Source of the DNA: JBDTSW01 sp963782605
GTDB lineage: Bacteria > Actinomycetota > Thermoleophilia > Solirubrobacterales > 70-9
Assembly: GCA_963782605.1 (NCBI GenBank)
Contig: CAWAKK010000006.1
Location: 62,001 to 126,000, forward strand
Length of the DNA: 64,000 nucleotides
Reading direction: 5' to 3'
In this document: one piece after another, positions 8,431-16,910 of the stretch
Layout: every line of letters starts with the position of its first letter
Numbering within the stretch: position 1 is the first letter of the stretch
The notes under the pieces: model-generated
Databases searched by the model: none
What the model was told of the DNA's origin: nothing
Seen by the model: the letters and a program-made list of their open reading frames with translations, nothing else
Translations under genes and position numbers: made by a program

Positions 8431-9165
8431 ATGGACCTGATCGAGAAGATCGGGCCGTTTGTAGGCCTCGCCGCCTTCATCGGCCTCGCGGTCCTCGCCT
8501 TCATGATCTTTCAGCAGTCGCGCGACATTCGCCGGCTGCGAGAGTGGGCGGGACGCGCACCGGAACGCGCCATGGAGGCCGCGGACGCCTCGCTGGCCGC
8601 TGCGGAAGCCCGCGGCGAGGCGGCGGGCGAGGAGCGTCCGGGGCGTTTCGCCCGCGCGCGGGCCGCGATCGGCGGCTTCACGAGCGCGCGCTACGAGTCG
8701 TTCGACCGGCACCTGCCGGTTGACGGTCGCATCGTCTTGGGCGGGATTGCGCTCGCGCTGGTGATCGCGGCAGGCGTGCTCACGAGCGGCTTCGGCCTGA
8801 TCGGTGACGACGGGAAGGACCAGCGTGCGGACGGCCGCCAGGAGGAGCGACCAAAGGTGACCGTGCTGAACGCCACCCAGGACGCCGAAGGCGGTCCGAT
8901 CGGCGGCCTGGCCGACGAGGTTGCGAGCGAGGTGGTGCGCCAGGCCGGCTTCACCATCGGCGAGAAGGGCGACGCTCCGGTCGGCTTTCCCACGACCGTG
9001 GTCATGTACAAGCCGGACGCCAAGGCCGACGCGGCCCGCTTCGCGCGGGGGATCCAGGAAAAGCTCGGCGAGACGCCGATCGAGGAGATGACCTCCGGCA
9101 TCTCCTCGGAGGCAGGCGGCGCGAAGATCGTGCTGGTCGTCGGCGCCGACGACGCGGGCTTCTAG
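8431..9165 (+). CDS. Two-helix membrane protein with LytR C-terminal (LytR_C) domain
   Basis: 244 aa. One helix lies at about residues 10-27 and a second at about 100-119, separated by an Ala/Glu-rich cytoplasmic segment. The C-terminal 100 residues (VTVLNATQ ... GGLADEVASEVVRQAGF ... KIVLVVGADDA) match the LytR_C domain found at the tail of LytR-CpsA-Psr glycopolymer ligases. No LCP catalytic domain is present. It probably helps couple the polysaccharide to the wall or organises the export machinery (inference from position). It is followed four bases later by a paralogue. A TAGCAT box sits 11 bases before the ATG. Confidence 0.82.
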   Translation: MDLIEKIGPFVGLAAFIGLAVLAFMIFQQSRDIRRLREWAGRAPERAMEAADASLAAAEARGEAAGEERPGRFARARAAIGGFTSARYESFDRHLPVDGRIVLGGIALALVIAAGVLTSGFGLIGDDGKDQRADGRQEERPKVTVLNATQDAEGGPIGGLADEVASEVVRQAGFTIGEKGDAPVGFPTTVVMYKPDAKADAARFARGIQEKLGETPIEEMTSGISSEAGGAKIVLVVGADDAGF

Positions 9166-9169
9166 CGCG

Positions 9170-10023
9170 ATGGACGCGTTCGTCGTCGGCGCCCTGCAGC
9201 TCGATCAGGCGATCGAGCAGGCGCCCGCGTTCGTCTCGATCGCTGCGGGAGTCGCGCTTTTGCTCCTGCTGCCTCTCTATTTCTCGCAGCGCCGCGACCT
9301 CAAGCGACTCGTCGCGTGGCAGGAGCGCGAGCCTGATCACCCGACGGAGGACGTGGCCTCCAGCGAGCTCCTCCTCGACCGCGCCGAGGCTGAGCTCGAG
9401 CAGCTCGTCGGAATGGAGCCCGAGCCGGTGACGGAAGTCGAACCCGCCCCGCGCCGGTGGCCGTGCGGCCTGAGACGGGGGACGTGCCGCTGACCGCCGC
9501 CCAGCGCGTCACCTCCGAACGCCCCGCGCTCGAGCGGATAACGATGGAGCGGGAGGCCCTGGCCCCGCATCCCCGGTGGCGCCGGTTCGCCAACCGGGTG
9601 ATGCAGCCGCGATGGCTGATCGGGATCGCGGTGGTTGCCGTGCTCCTGGCCGGAGGGGCGATCTTCGGCTCGGAGCTGCTGCTCGAGCTGCGCGATGAGG
9701 AGCCCACGACGCGTGAGGGAGCGCTCGATCCGGCGGGGGTCAGCGTCGCCGTCCTAAACGCGACTACCGAGGGTGGCATCGGGGGCAAGGTAAGCGACGA
9801 TGTCGAGTCCGAGGGCTACGACCTCGGCGCCGTCGGCACGTTTCCCCAGCTCTCGGAACAGACGGTGGTCATGTTCGACGGGAAGCGAAACGAGCGTGCC
9901 GCCCAGAGGGTGGCGCGCACCTTGGGAGGGGCGCCGGTGCAACCAATCGATCGGCAGGTCCAAGAGCTGGCCAAGGGCGCGGAGGTGGTTGTCATAGCCG
10001 GCCAGGATCGGGCCAGCGCTTGA
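9170..10023 (+). pseudogene. Second LytR_C membrane protein, split by a one-base frameshift
   Basis: The frame from ATG 9170 encodes an N-terminal helix and QRRDLKRLVAWQ, a clear copy of the preceding gene's QSRDIRRLREWA. It then runs off frame near 9445-9460. The second half, from about 9457 in another frame, has the second helix (WLIGIAVVAVLLAGG) and the LytR_C domain (VAVLNATTEGGIGG). Adding one base in the C-rich stretch near 9448 joins them smoothly into about 284 aa. It is a tandem paralogue of the upstream gene. Because the two halves still fit exactly, a sequencing deletion is more likely than true decay. Confidence 0.8.
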
Positions 10024-10036
10024 GGTACGCCGTCTA

Positions 10037-10513
10037 GTGACAGGGGTCCGGAGGGCCACGGCCCTCTTCATGATCCTGTTCGCCGCGGCCCTCGCGACCA
10101 CGGTTTTGGTTGTCGGCTCGCGGTCGCCTGACCTTGTCCTCGAGGTCGTGAAGCTTCCCGACCGGATCACCCCGAACGGGGATCGGTTCCGCGACCAGGC
10201 GGAGATCGAGTTCTTCGTGCGAGAGTCCGACCCGGACGCCGAGGTCTACATCGTCGGCAGGGACCTCGTCGAGGTGAAGACGCTCGATTCGGGCGTGAGC
10301 CTCGAGGCCAACGAGCCGGTTACGTTCTGCTGGGACGCAACGACCGACGACGGCGATTCAGCACCGACCGGTCGCTACCGCCTGCGGGTCGTGCTCCCGA
10401 ACCGCGATCGCGACATGGTCTTCCCGCCGAGGATCAACCTCGAGCGCCCGCCCCCGCGAACCGGCGCCGTGACGGTTGACGCGGGCGTGTGTGCCGACGA
10501 GGACGCACAGTGA
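10037..10513 (+). CDS. Membrane-anchored FlgD-Ig-like domain protein
   Basis: 158 aa from GTG 10037. A single N-terminal helix (about residues 9-27) anchors an extracytoplasmic domain. The segment DRITPNGDRFRDQAEIEF and the later CWDATTDDGDSAPTGRYRL follow the FlgD Ig-like pattern seen in many secreted beta-sandwich modules. It has no flagellar context here. Its last codons overlap the next gene as GTGA, placing it in the polysaccharide operon. A structural or scaffold role in export is possible; no catalytic motif is seen. Confidence 0.75.
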   Translation: MTGVRRATALFMILFAAALATTVLVVGSRSPDLVLEVVKLPDRITPNGDRFRDQAEIEFFVRESDPDAEVYIVGRDLVEVKTLDSGVSLEANEPVTFCWDATTDDGDSAPTGRYRLRVVLPNRDRDMVFPPRINLERPPPRTGAVTVDAGVCADEDAQ

Positions 10514-11991
10514 CCGCCGAGCCGCTCGAGGCGGTTGGCCTCCTGGTGGCGACAGGCGCCATCGCGGCGGCGGTGCTGGGACCCGGGAAACGCTGGCAGC
10601 CGCTGGCGCTTGCGGTGGCGCTCGTGGCTGCGCCGCTCCTGCTGCTCGGGGACGTGTGGGACGAGCCTCGGATCGAGGACCTCCGCTCGAGCCCCGGGAT
10701 TCTCGCCGCCGGGGCGCTGGGGCTCGCTGTCGCGGTGGCGGTCGGAGCGGCAATCGCACGACGTTGGGCATGGGCCTTCCCCGTAGCGGCATTCGCCGCG
10801 CTCTCGCTCCGAGTGCCGCTGCGGATCGGCGACGAGACCTCACATCTGCTGATCCCGCTCTACCTCGTCGTCGCCTGTGGCCTGGTGGCGTCGCTGTGGG
10901 GTCTGGTGCGTGCGCGCGGCGGCGCTCCCGCCGCTCCAGAGGAGCCCGGCGCCGTCGTCTGGCTGCGACGGGCCCTCGCCGCCACGGTCGTCCTCTACGC
11001 GCTCCAGGCGCTCTACAGCGAGGACGTCTCGAATGCGATCGAGAACACCTGCTTCTTCCTCGTGCCGTTTGCGGCGCTCTTCTGCCTGCTCGCCGAGGTC
11101 CGCTGGGAGCGCAGCACGCTGCTGGCCGTGCTGGCAACGGTGGTGGCGGTCGGGTCAGCGGAGGCTGCCGTCGCGCTCGGGCAGTACGCGGCCCACGATC
11201 TGTTCCTCAATCAGGACCTGTTCGAGTCGAACCAGATCAAGCCGTTCTTCCGAGTCAACTCGATCTTCTTCGACCCCAACGTCCTCGGCCGCTATCTGGC
11301 ACTGGGGATCATCGCGGTGGGAGCGGGGATCGCGTGGTCGCGGGGTGGATGGCTGGCCGGAGTCGGCCTCGCCGCCGGCGTGCTCTTGCTCGTCGGCCTC
11401 GCGCTTTCGTTCTCCATCACCAGCATCGCCGCCATGCTCTTGGGCCTCGGGGTCCTTGCCGTGCTGCGTTACGGGCTGCGCGGAGGGGTGGCCGCCGTCG
11501 CGGCGATCCTGATCACAGCGGTCGTCTTCGCGCTCTCGGGCGGAGCCGACCGCACGGACATCGGGCCGACGCGCGGGATCGACGAGGAGACCTCGGGGCG
11601 CGTGGATCTGATCGAGGGGGGCGTCGAGCTGGTCGAGGCAAAACCGGTTCAGGGATGGGGATCTGGCTCCTTCGGGCGCGCGTTCTATGACGAGATCCGC
11701 CAGACCGAGACGACGACATCGCACTCCGAGCCGCTCACGGTCGCGGCCGAGCAGGGGGCTCCCGGCGTCGTGGTCTACCTCGCGCTCCTGGTCGCGATGG
11801 CCCTCGTCCTGTTCGGAGGTGGCGTGCGGCTCTCGGCGGGTCGCGCGGCCGCTGCCGCCGCGATGGCGGTGCTCGTGGTCCACAGCATCGGCTACGCGGG
11901 GTTTCTGATCGACCCCGCAACGTGGGCGGTGCTGGCGCTCGCTGTCGGCCTGCGCCGGCCCGAGGCTGGAGTCCCCGCGGCGGAGGACTGA
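10510..11991 (+). CDS. O-antigen ligase/polymerase family membrane protein (Wzy_C)
   Basis: 493 aa from GTG 10510 (four-base overlap with the upstream gene). About twelve hydrophobic helices are visible. The Wzy_C region is recognisable at NSIFFDPNVLGRY, then RVDLIEGG and, after a loop, TSHSEPLTVAAEQGAPGVV. The last corresponds to the family's HNxxLxxxxExGxxG signature. Such proteins polymerise lipid-linked repeat units on the outer face of the membrane, or ligate glycans. In this locus a Wzy-type polymerase is the natural assignment. Its stop overlaps the flippase start. Confidence 0.87.
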   Translation: MTAEPLEAVGLLVATGAIAAAVLGPGKRWQPLALAVALVAAPLLLLGDVWDEPRIEDLRSSPGILAAGALGLAVAVAVGAAIARRWAWAFPVAAFAALSLRVPLRIGDETSHLLIPLYLVVACGLVASLWGLVRARGGAPAAPEEPGAVVWLRRALAATVVLYALQALYSEDVSNAIENTCFFLVPFAALFCLLAEVRWERSTLLAVLATVVAVGSAEAAVALGQYAAHDLFLNQDLFESNQIKPFFRVNSIFFDPNVLGRYLALGIIAVGAGIAWSRGGWLAGVGLAAGVLLLVGLALSFSITSIAAMLLGLGVLAVLRYGLRGGVAAVAAILITAVVFALSGGADRTDIGPTRGIDEETSGRVDLIEGGVELVEAKPVQGWGSGSFGRAFYDEIRQTETTTSHSEPLTVAAEQGAPGVVVYLALLVAMALVLFGGGVRLSAGRAAAAAAMAVLVVHSIGYAGFLIDPATWAVLALAVGLRRPEAGVPAAED

Positions 11992-13634
11992 TGAGCTACC
12001 TGCGGCGGCTCGCGACGACCGGCGCGGCCTACACGGCGTCGAGCGTCGTCTCGAAGCTGATCGCGATCTTCCTGCTGCCGATCTACACGGCCTACCTCAC
12101 CCCGGCCGACTATGGCGCCGCCGAGGTGATGCTCGCGTCGGTGATCGCCGCCTCGATCGTGATCCGCTTCGGCATCATCGAGGCACTGCTGCGCTTCTAC
12201 TACCTCGGTGGCGAGCGGCCGGAGCGGGTGGTCTCCACGAGCTTCGCCGCGCTTGCCGTGACCTCGACGGCCGGGGCGGGCATTGCCCTTCTCTTCGCCG
12301 AGCCGATCTCCGAGGCGCTCCTCGAAGAGCCCGACGCCGGGCTGGCGCGGCTCGCGATCCTCGGGCTCTGGACACTGACGCTGTGGGAGTTCGTGCTCAC
12401 GCTGCTGCGTCTCGACGAGCGCGCTCGCGCCTACTTCACGATCACGGTGATCAACGTCCTCGTGACGATCCCGTTCACCGTCTATCTGATCGTCGATCGT
12501 GACCTTGGCGCCGACGGGATCCTGCTCGGCACCTTCGGGACCGGTGCCATCTTTCTCCTCTACAGGCTGTGGGTGGAGCGCCGGCGGCTCTCGCTCGTGC
12601 CCGACGTGGCGCTGTTGCGACGGATGATCCGCTTCGGGCTCCCGACGATGCCGGCGGAGCTCACGCTCTACTCGCTCAACTTCATCGACCGGATCCTCAT
12701 CGTGCGGCTCGCGGGTCTCGCCGAAGCCGGGCTTTACGCCCTGGCCATCAAGTTTGCCAATGGCATCCAGGTCCTCGCCCGCGGCTTCCAGCTGGCGTTC
12801 CCGCCGCTCGCCTACGCCATCCGCGACGACGACGAGGCACGCCGTACCTACGCGTTGCTGGTTACGTGGTTCGCAGCCGTCCTCGCGTTCGCGGTGACGG
12901 GCCTGTGGCTCGAGGCGAGGTGGATCGTGCGGTTGCTGGCCACACCCGAGTTCTTCGCCTCGTATGAGGCGGTGGGGCTCCTCGCCACGGGGATCGCGCT
13001 CTACGCGCTCTACCTGGCGATGGTCGTGGTGCTCGGCCGCACGGGTCGCACCGAGTTTGGGCTCCCGGCGACGGTTGCGGCCGTCGCCGTCAACATCACG
13101 CTCAACCTCATCTTGGTCCCGGCGGAGGGGATCGTGGGAGCGGGCATCGCCCTGGTGGCGTCCTACGTGGTCGTGGTCGTGCTGATGTACGTGTTCACCC
13201 AGCGGCTCTTCTTCGTGCCGTACGAGTGGCGCCGACTGGGGCTGGTGGTGGTTGTGGCCGCCGGGCTGGTGGGGCTTGGAGAGGCCGTCGTGCCTACCGA
13301 TGGGGTCGATGGATTCCTCTTGAGGCTGGCGCTGTGGCTGGCGTTTCCGGTGGTGCTTTGGGGGTTGGGGTTTCTCACGGCTGAGGAACGGAGCACGATT
13401 CGCGAGCTGCTCCAGCCCGCCGCTATCCGTTCGCGGCTTGCCGCGCTGCGGGCCGCGGCGGATCGCCAGGGGGAGCCGGCCGAGGGGTTGGGCTCGTCGC
13501 GTGGGCGGCGGATGAGGCGTCTCGGGCCGGGGCGCCCGAAGCGTTCGAGGAGGCCGAGCGGGACGCCGACCGGCTCTGAGGGGCTGATGGCCGACTTCAC
13601 CGGATTAGTCCGGCTAGCTCGCCATCGCTTGTGA
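11991..13634 (+). CDS. Polysaccharide flippase (Wzx-like, MOP superfamily)
   Basis: 547 aa, starting at ATG 11991 in a TGATG junction with the polymerase stop. The N-terminus (YTASSVVSKLIAIFLLPIYT, then LTPADYGAAEVM) is typical of polysaccharide_synt/MATE-like exporters, and twelve or more helices follow. Family knowledge: it moves undecaprenyl-PP-linked repeat units across the membrane. The C-terminal 60 residues are a soluble Arg/Gly/Ser-rich basic tail not found in most homologues. That tail could be a regulatory extension or a late unrecognised stop shift. Confidence 0.93.
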   Translation: MSYLRRLATTGAAYTASSVVSKLIAIFLLPIYTAYLTPADYGAAEVMLASVIAASIVIRFGIIEALLRFYYLGGERPERVVSTSFAALAVTSTAGAGIALLFAEPISEALLEEPDAGLARLAILGLWTLTLWEFVLTLLRLDERARAYFTITVINVLVTIPFTVYLIVDRDLGADGILLGTFGTGAIFLLYRLWVERRRLSLVPDVALLRRMIRFGLPTMPAELTLYSLNFIDRILIVRLAGLAEAGLYALAIKFANGIQVLARGFQLAFPPLAYAIRDDDEARRTYALLVTWFAAVLAFAVTGLWLEARWIVRLLATPEFFASYEAVGLLATGIALYALYLAMVVVLGRTGRTEFGLPATVAAVAVNITLNLILVPAEGIVGAGIALVASYVVVVVLMYVFTQRLFFVPYEWRRLGLVVVVAAGLVGLGEAVVPTDGVDGFLLRLALWLAFPVVLWGLGFLTAEERSTIRELLQPAAIRSRLAALRAAADRQGEPAEGLGSSRGRRMRRLGPGRPKRSRRPSGTPTGSEGLMADFTGLVRLARHRL

Positions 13635-13675
13635 GCGTTGCGTGATCTTTGGTGCTGCCCCGGGTCTGCTCGTCG

Positions 13676-14839
13676 ATGGGACGAGTAGCGGCAGTGCTTG
13701 GGATCGCTGGGCTGCTCCTGCTGCCGCCCGCCGTGGCGGCGCAGGCGCCGGAGTACGACTTCACCAAGGTTGCGGATAGCGCCGAGGAGGGCTTCGACCC
13801 GTTCTCATTCGGCTGCGTCGGGATCAACGGGCCAGGGGACGTCGTCTTCAGGACGGCGAAGATCGCCTCGGACGGCGTCAACACGGTGCCCGGAATCTTC
13901 CGCGCCGATTCCGGCGGCCGACTTACAACGATCGTGCAGGACCGCGACCGGTTCGGCTTCATCTCCAACAACCCCTCGATGAACAACCGTGGGGACGTCT
14001 CGTTCGCCGCGAACATCGAGCGCGGCAATGAGGAGGGGATCTTCCGAGGTGACGGGGGGCCGCTCACCCGCATCGCCACGACGAGGGGGAAGTTCAACTT
14101 CTTCGGGTTCGATACATCGATCAATGACCGTCGAAAGGTGGCGTTCAAGGCCGAGCTCGACGCCTCACGTGATTTCGCCGAGGGCCTCTTCTCGGGTGGC
14201 CCGGCGAGGGTGCGAACGCACTACCTGAATTCGCGGGACGTCCTGGTCGACGGGAGCCCCGCGCGTTTCGGCGGCAACGACTCCCGGCCGTCGATCAACG
14301 ACCGGGGGCGCATTGCGTTCGACGAGGGGGTCGAGCCCACCCTGGACCCGGGCATCTTCGTCGGCCGCGACGGAGTGTTCGAGACCATCGCGAGCCCTGA
14401 TCCGGAGCGCTCGGTCGGGGCGCCGGTCCTCAACAACGAGGGCACGGCGGCGTTCGAGACCTCGTTTACGCAGGACGAGGAGTTCGTGACCGCGATCGTC
14501 ACCGGTGACGGCGGGCCGCTCGTGACGGTGGCCGACACGACGGGGCCCTTCAGCTCCTTCGGCTTCAGGCCGCCGGCGCTCAACGATGGCGGGGGCGTCG
14601 CCTTCGACGCCACACTCGACGACTTCGAGACCTCCGGGATCTTCGTGGGGCCGGACGCCGATGCGGATCGGGTAATCGCCACCGGAGACACGCTCGATGG
14701 CGAGACCGTCAGCAGTCTCACCTTCTGCGAGGAGGGCCTGAACGACGAGGGCGAGCTGGCCTTCCTGGCAGGGTTCGAGGACGTGAGCGCTCCGAAGGGC
14801 TCCCGGGTCGCGGTCTACCGCGCCAGCCCGCGGTTGTAG
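13676..14839 (+). CDS. Secreted repeat protein of the choice-of-anchor (DUF7453-like) type
   Basis: 387 aa from ATG 13676, giving a signal peptide (VAAVLGIAGLLLLPPAVAAQA). A TTG start nine codons upstream is less likely. The mature part consists of about seven imperfect repeats with the pattern [I/M/L]N[D/N]xGxVxFxA and GIFxxxGG, e.g. SMNNRGDVSFAA, SINDRGRIAF and ALNDGGGVAF. These are seen in secreted beta-propeller-like proteins. It has no anchor or catalytic motif. Its 3' end overlaps the convergent glycosyltransferase gene by 25 bases. Function unknown; its place inside the glycan locus suggests a surface protein. Confidence 0.75.
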   Translation: MGRVAAVLGIAGLLLLPPAVAAQAPEYDFTKVADSAEEGFDPFSFGCVGINGPGDVVFRTAKIASDGVNTVPGIFRADSGGRLTTIVQDRDRFGFISNNPSMNNRGDVSFAANIERGNEEGIFRGDGGPLTRIATTRGKFNFFGFDTSINDRRKVAFKAELDASRDFAEGLFSGGPARVRTHYLNSRDVLVDGSPARFGGNDSRPSINDRGRIAFDEGVEPTLDPGIFVGRDGVFETIASPDPERSVGAPVLNNEGTAAFETSFTQDEEFVTAIVTGDGGPLVTVADTTGPFSSFGFRPPALNDGGGVAFDATLDDFETSGIFVGPDADADRVIATGDTLDGETVSSLTFCEEGLNDEGELAFLAGFEDVSAPKGSRVAVYRASPRL

Positions 14840-15765
14840 GACTCCGCCGCCTCCCGGAGGCCTTCCCGGGCCCAGGGGCGAAGCGCGATCCGCGCGTGCA
14901 CCCAGTACCACCCGGGGGAGTGGTCCGGCAGAACGATCGCGACGAGAGCACGGGGGACGTAGCTCCAGAAGGCGAGAACGCGAGCGACCGCGGCGGCGAT
15001 CCTGCCGTGATGCTTTCTCATGTAGAGATCCCGGCCGCGGTGGAACTCCACGACTCGCCGCGATCCTGCCGAGCGGTCGGTGGCGAGCTGCTCGTGGTGG
15101 ACTGCCTTCGCTGCGGGCACGTGAAGGATGTGCCAGCCATCGGAGTGGAGTCGCTTGCAGAAGTCTGTCTCGTCGGAGTAGACGAAGAAGTCTGGATCGA
15201 GATACGCGACCGAGTGCGCGGCATCACGCCGGACGAGCATCGCCGCCGACTGCACCCAACCCACCTTGCGGATGCTCTCGCCGCCGCTCTGCGTGACGAG
15301 CGCTCGGTGCAGGAAGAGCGCCTGGGCCAGCGACGTGCCGAGACTGGGGAGCCGCCACGCGCAGGCCAGCGGCTCGCCCTCGGGATCGAGCAGTAGCGCC
15401 CCCGCGGCGCCGGCCCGCGGGTCGGCTTCGAGCGCGACCAGGAGATTCAGGGTCGCGTCCGGACGCAGCTCGGAGTCCTCGTTCAGCAACAGGCAGTAGG
15501 TGCCCTGGGCTTCGTGCAGGAGCAGGGAGTCGTTCTCGGATTTCCCCGCGCGACGGTCGCGCTCGATCACCCTGACGACCTCGCCGATCTCACCGGCCTC
15601 GGCGATCCATTCCTTGACGGCGTCGGCCGATCCGTCGTCCGAGGCGTTGTCCAGCACGAGCAGCTCGGCCTCCACCTCGCTCGGATGCGTGGCGCGGATG
15701 GCGTCCAAGCAGGCGAGCAGATCGTCGCGCCCGTTGGTGTTGACGATGCAGTAGGAGAGCAGCAC
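14815..15765 (-). CDS. Family 2 glycosyltransferase (rhamnosyltransferase-like)
   Basis: 316 aa. The GT-A fold signs are YCIVNTNGRDDL at the N-terminus, LDNASDDGS (nucleotide binding) and NEDSEL as the metal-binding DxD equivalent. FVYSDETDFCKRLHSDGW is in the acceptor half. The family transfers sugars from nucleotide donors, often dTDP-rhamnose, to lipid-linked glycans on the cytoplasmic face. A weakly hydrophobic segment near the C-terminus (SYVPRALVAIVLP) may touch the membrane. It is the only minus-strand gene of the locus and is divergent from the next glycosyltransferase with a 17-base gap. Confidence 0.9.
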   Translation of the reverse strand: MLLSYCIVNTNGRDDLLACLDAIRATHPSEVEAELLVLDNASDDGSADAVKEWIAEAGEIGEVVRVIERDRRAGKSENDSLLLHEAQGTYCLLLNEDSELRPDATLNLLVALEADPRAGAAGALLLDPEGEPLACAWRLPSLGTSLAQALFLHRALVTQSGGESIRKVGWVQSAAMLVRRDAAHSVAYLDPDFFVYSDETDFCKRLHSDGWHILHVPAAKAVHHEQLATDRSAGSRRVVEFHRGRDLYMRKHHGRIAAAVARVLAFWSYVPRALVAIVLPDHSPGWYWVHARIALRPWAREGLREAAESYNRGLAR

Positions 15766-15782
15766 GGGGAGAATCGTGGCTG

Positions 15783-16901
15783 ATGCGCGTCCAGATCGTC
15801 GATCCGCCCGCCTACACCCCGCCCTACGACGGGTCGCTCGCGGCCGCGCTCGCGCGCGCCGGGATGGACGTCGAGCTCGTCACGAGCCCGTTTACGTGGG
15901 GCAGTGTCCCCGCCCCGTACGGCTACGAGCTGACTCGAGCCTTTTACTCGCGGTCCGCGCGCCTCGACCCCGACTCGCGCCTGCGGCGACCGCTGAAAGC
16001 GCTTGAGCACGTCCTCGATATGGGCCGCTACCGGGCGAGCGGAGTGAAGGGAGCCGACATCGTTCACTTTCAGTGGTCGACCTTTCCGGGCTTCGATTCG
16101 CGGGTGCTCCCGTCGAGGGTTCCACTGGTGCAAACGCCGCACGGCCTCCTGCGCGCTGAGGCGTGGGGTGAGCGCGCGGCCGCTCGGGCCCGGCTCCTGC
16201 GCCGCATGGACGCACTGGTCGCGCTCTCCGAGTACGGGGCCGGCGTGCTGCGCGATCGCGCGGGGGTGGACGCCGATCGCATCCATGTGATTCCACACGG
16301 CCCGCTCGACTACCTCACGCAGCTCCCCGACGAGGCACCCCTACCCCCGGAGCTCGCCGAGGTCGAGGGCCCGGTGGTGCTGTTCTTCGGTCTGCTTCGC
16401 CCCTACAAGGGCGTCGACTTGCTGCTCGAGGCGTTCAGGGAGATTGGGACTGCCGAGCTGTGGGTCGTTGGCCGCCCCTTCGGCGTTGAGTTGGGCGCGC
16501 TGATGGAGGCGGCGGGTCGTTGCTCGGCGACCGTCAGGTTCGTCCCGCGTTTCGTCGAGGACCGGGAGGTTGCGGCGTTCTTCCGGCGGGCGCAGGTGGT
16601 GGTGTTGCCTCATCGCGATGCGGAGCAGTCGGGAGTGCTCTTCACTGCCCTGGCGTTCGGCAGCACGATCCTGATGAGCGACGTCGGAGGGTTCCCGGAG
16701 GTCGCCGCGCTGGGGGCCGGTCGCACCTTCGCGACCGGCGACGCGTCGGCGCTCGCCGCCGCTCTCGACGAGCTCCTCGCCGATCTCGCGGAGCGCGAGC
16801 GTCTCGCGGCGGGCGCCCGCGCCGCGGTGGCGGGCCCCTACGCCTGGGATGAGATCGCCGCCCGGCACGCCGCCTTGTATGGCTCGCTCGCCGGGCCATA
16901 A
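15783..16901 (+). CDS. Family 4 glycosyltransferase (GT-B)
   Basis: 372 aa. The N-terminal Rossmann half begins MRVQIVDPPAYTPPYD. The C-terminal half contains VVLFFGLLRPYKGVDLLLEA, the GT4 donor-domain start. Then SGVLFTALAFGSTILMSDVG follows, with the family's ExxE-like region altered to xxGV (DAEQSGVLFTA, where Glu is replaced). Retaining GT4 enzymes add hexoses to the growing lipid-linked repeat. It is close to the following gene (nine bases) and probably co-transcribed. The sugar specificity cannot be read from sequence. Confidence 0.9.
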   Translation: MRVQIVDPPAYTPPYDGSLAAALARAGMDVELVTSPFTWGSVPAPYGYELTRAFYSRSARLDPDSRLRRPLKALEHVLDMGRYRASGVKGADIVHFQWSTFPGFDSRVLPSRVPLVQTPHGLLRAEAWGERAAARARLLRRMDALVALSEYGAGVLRDRAGVDADRIHVIPHGPLDYLTQLPDEAPLPPELAEVEGPVVLFFGLLRPYKGVDLLLEAFREIGTAELWVVGRPFGVELGALMEAAGRCSATVRFVPRFVEDREVAAFFRRAQVVVLPHRDAEQSGVLFTALAFGSTILMSDVGGFPEVAALGAGRTFATGDASALAAALDELLADLAERERLAAGARAAVAGPYAWDEIAARHAALYGSLAGP

Positions 16902-16910
16902 TCGCCCGCC

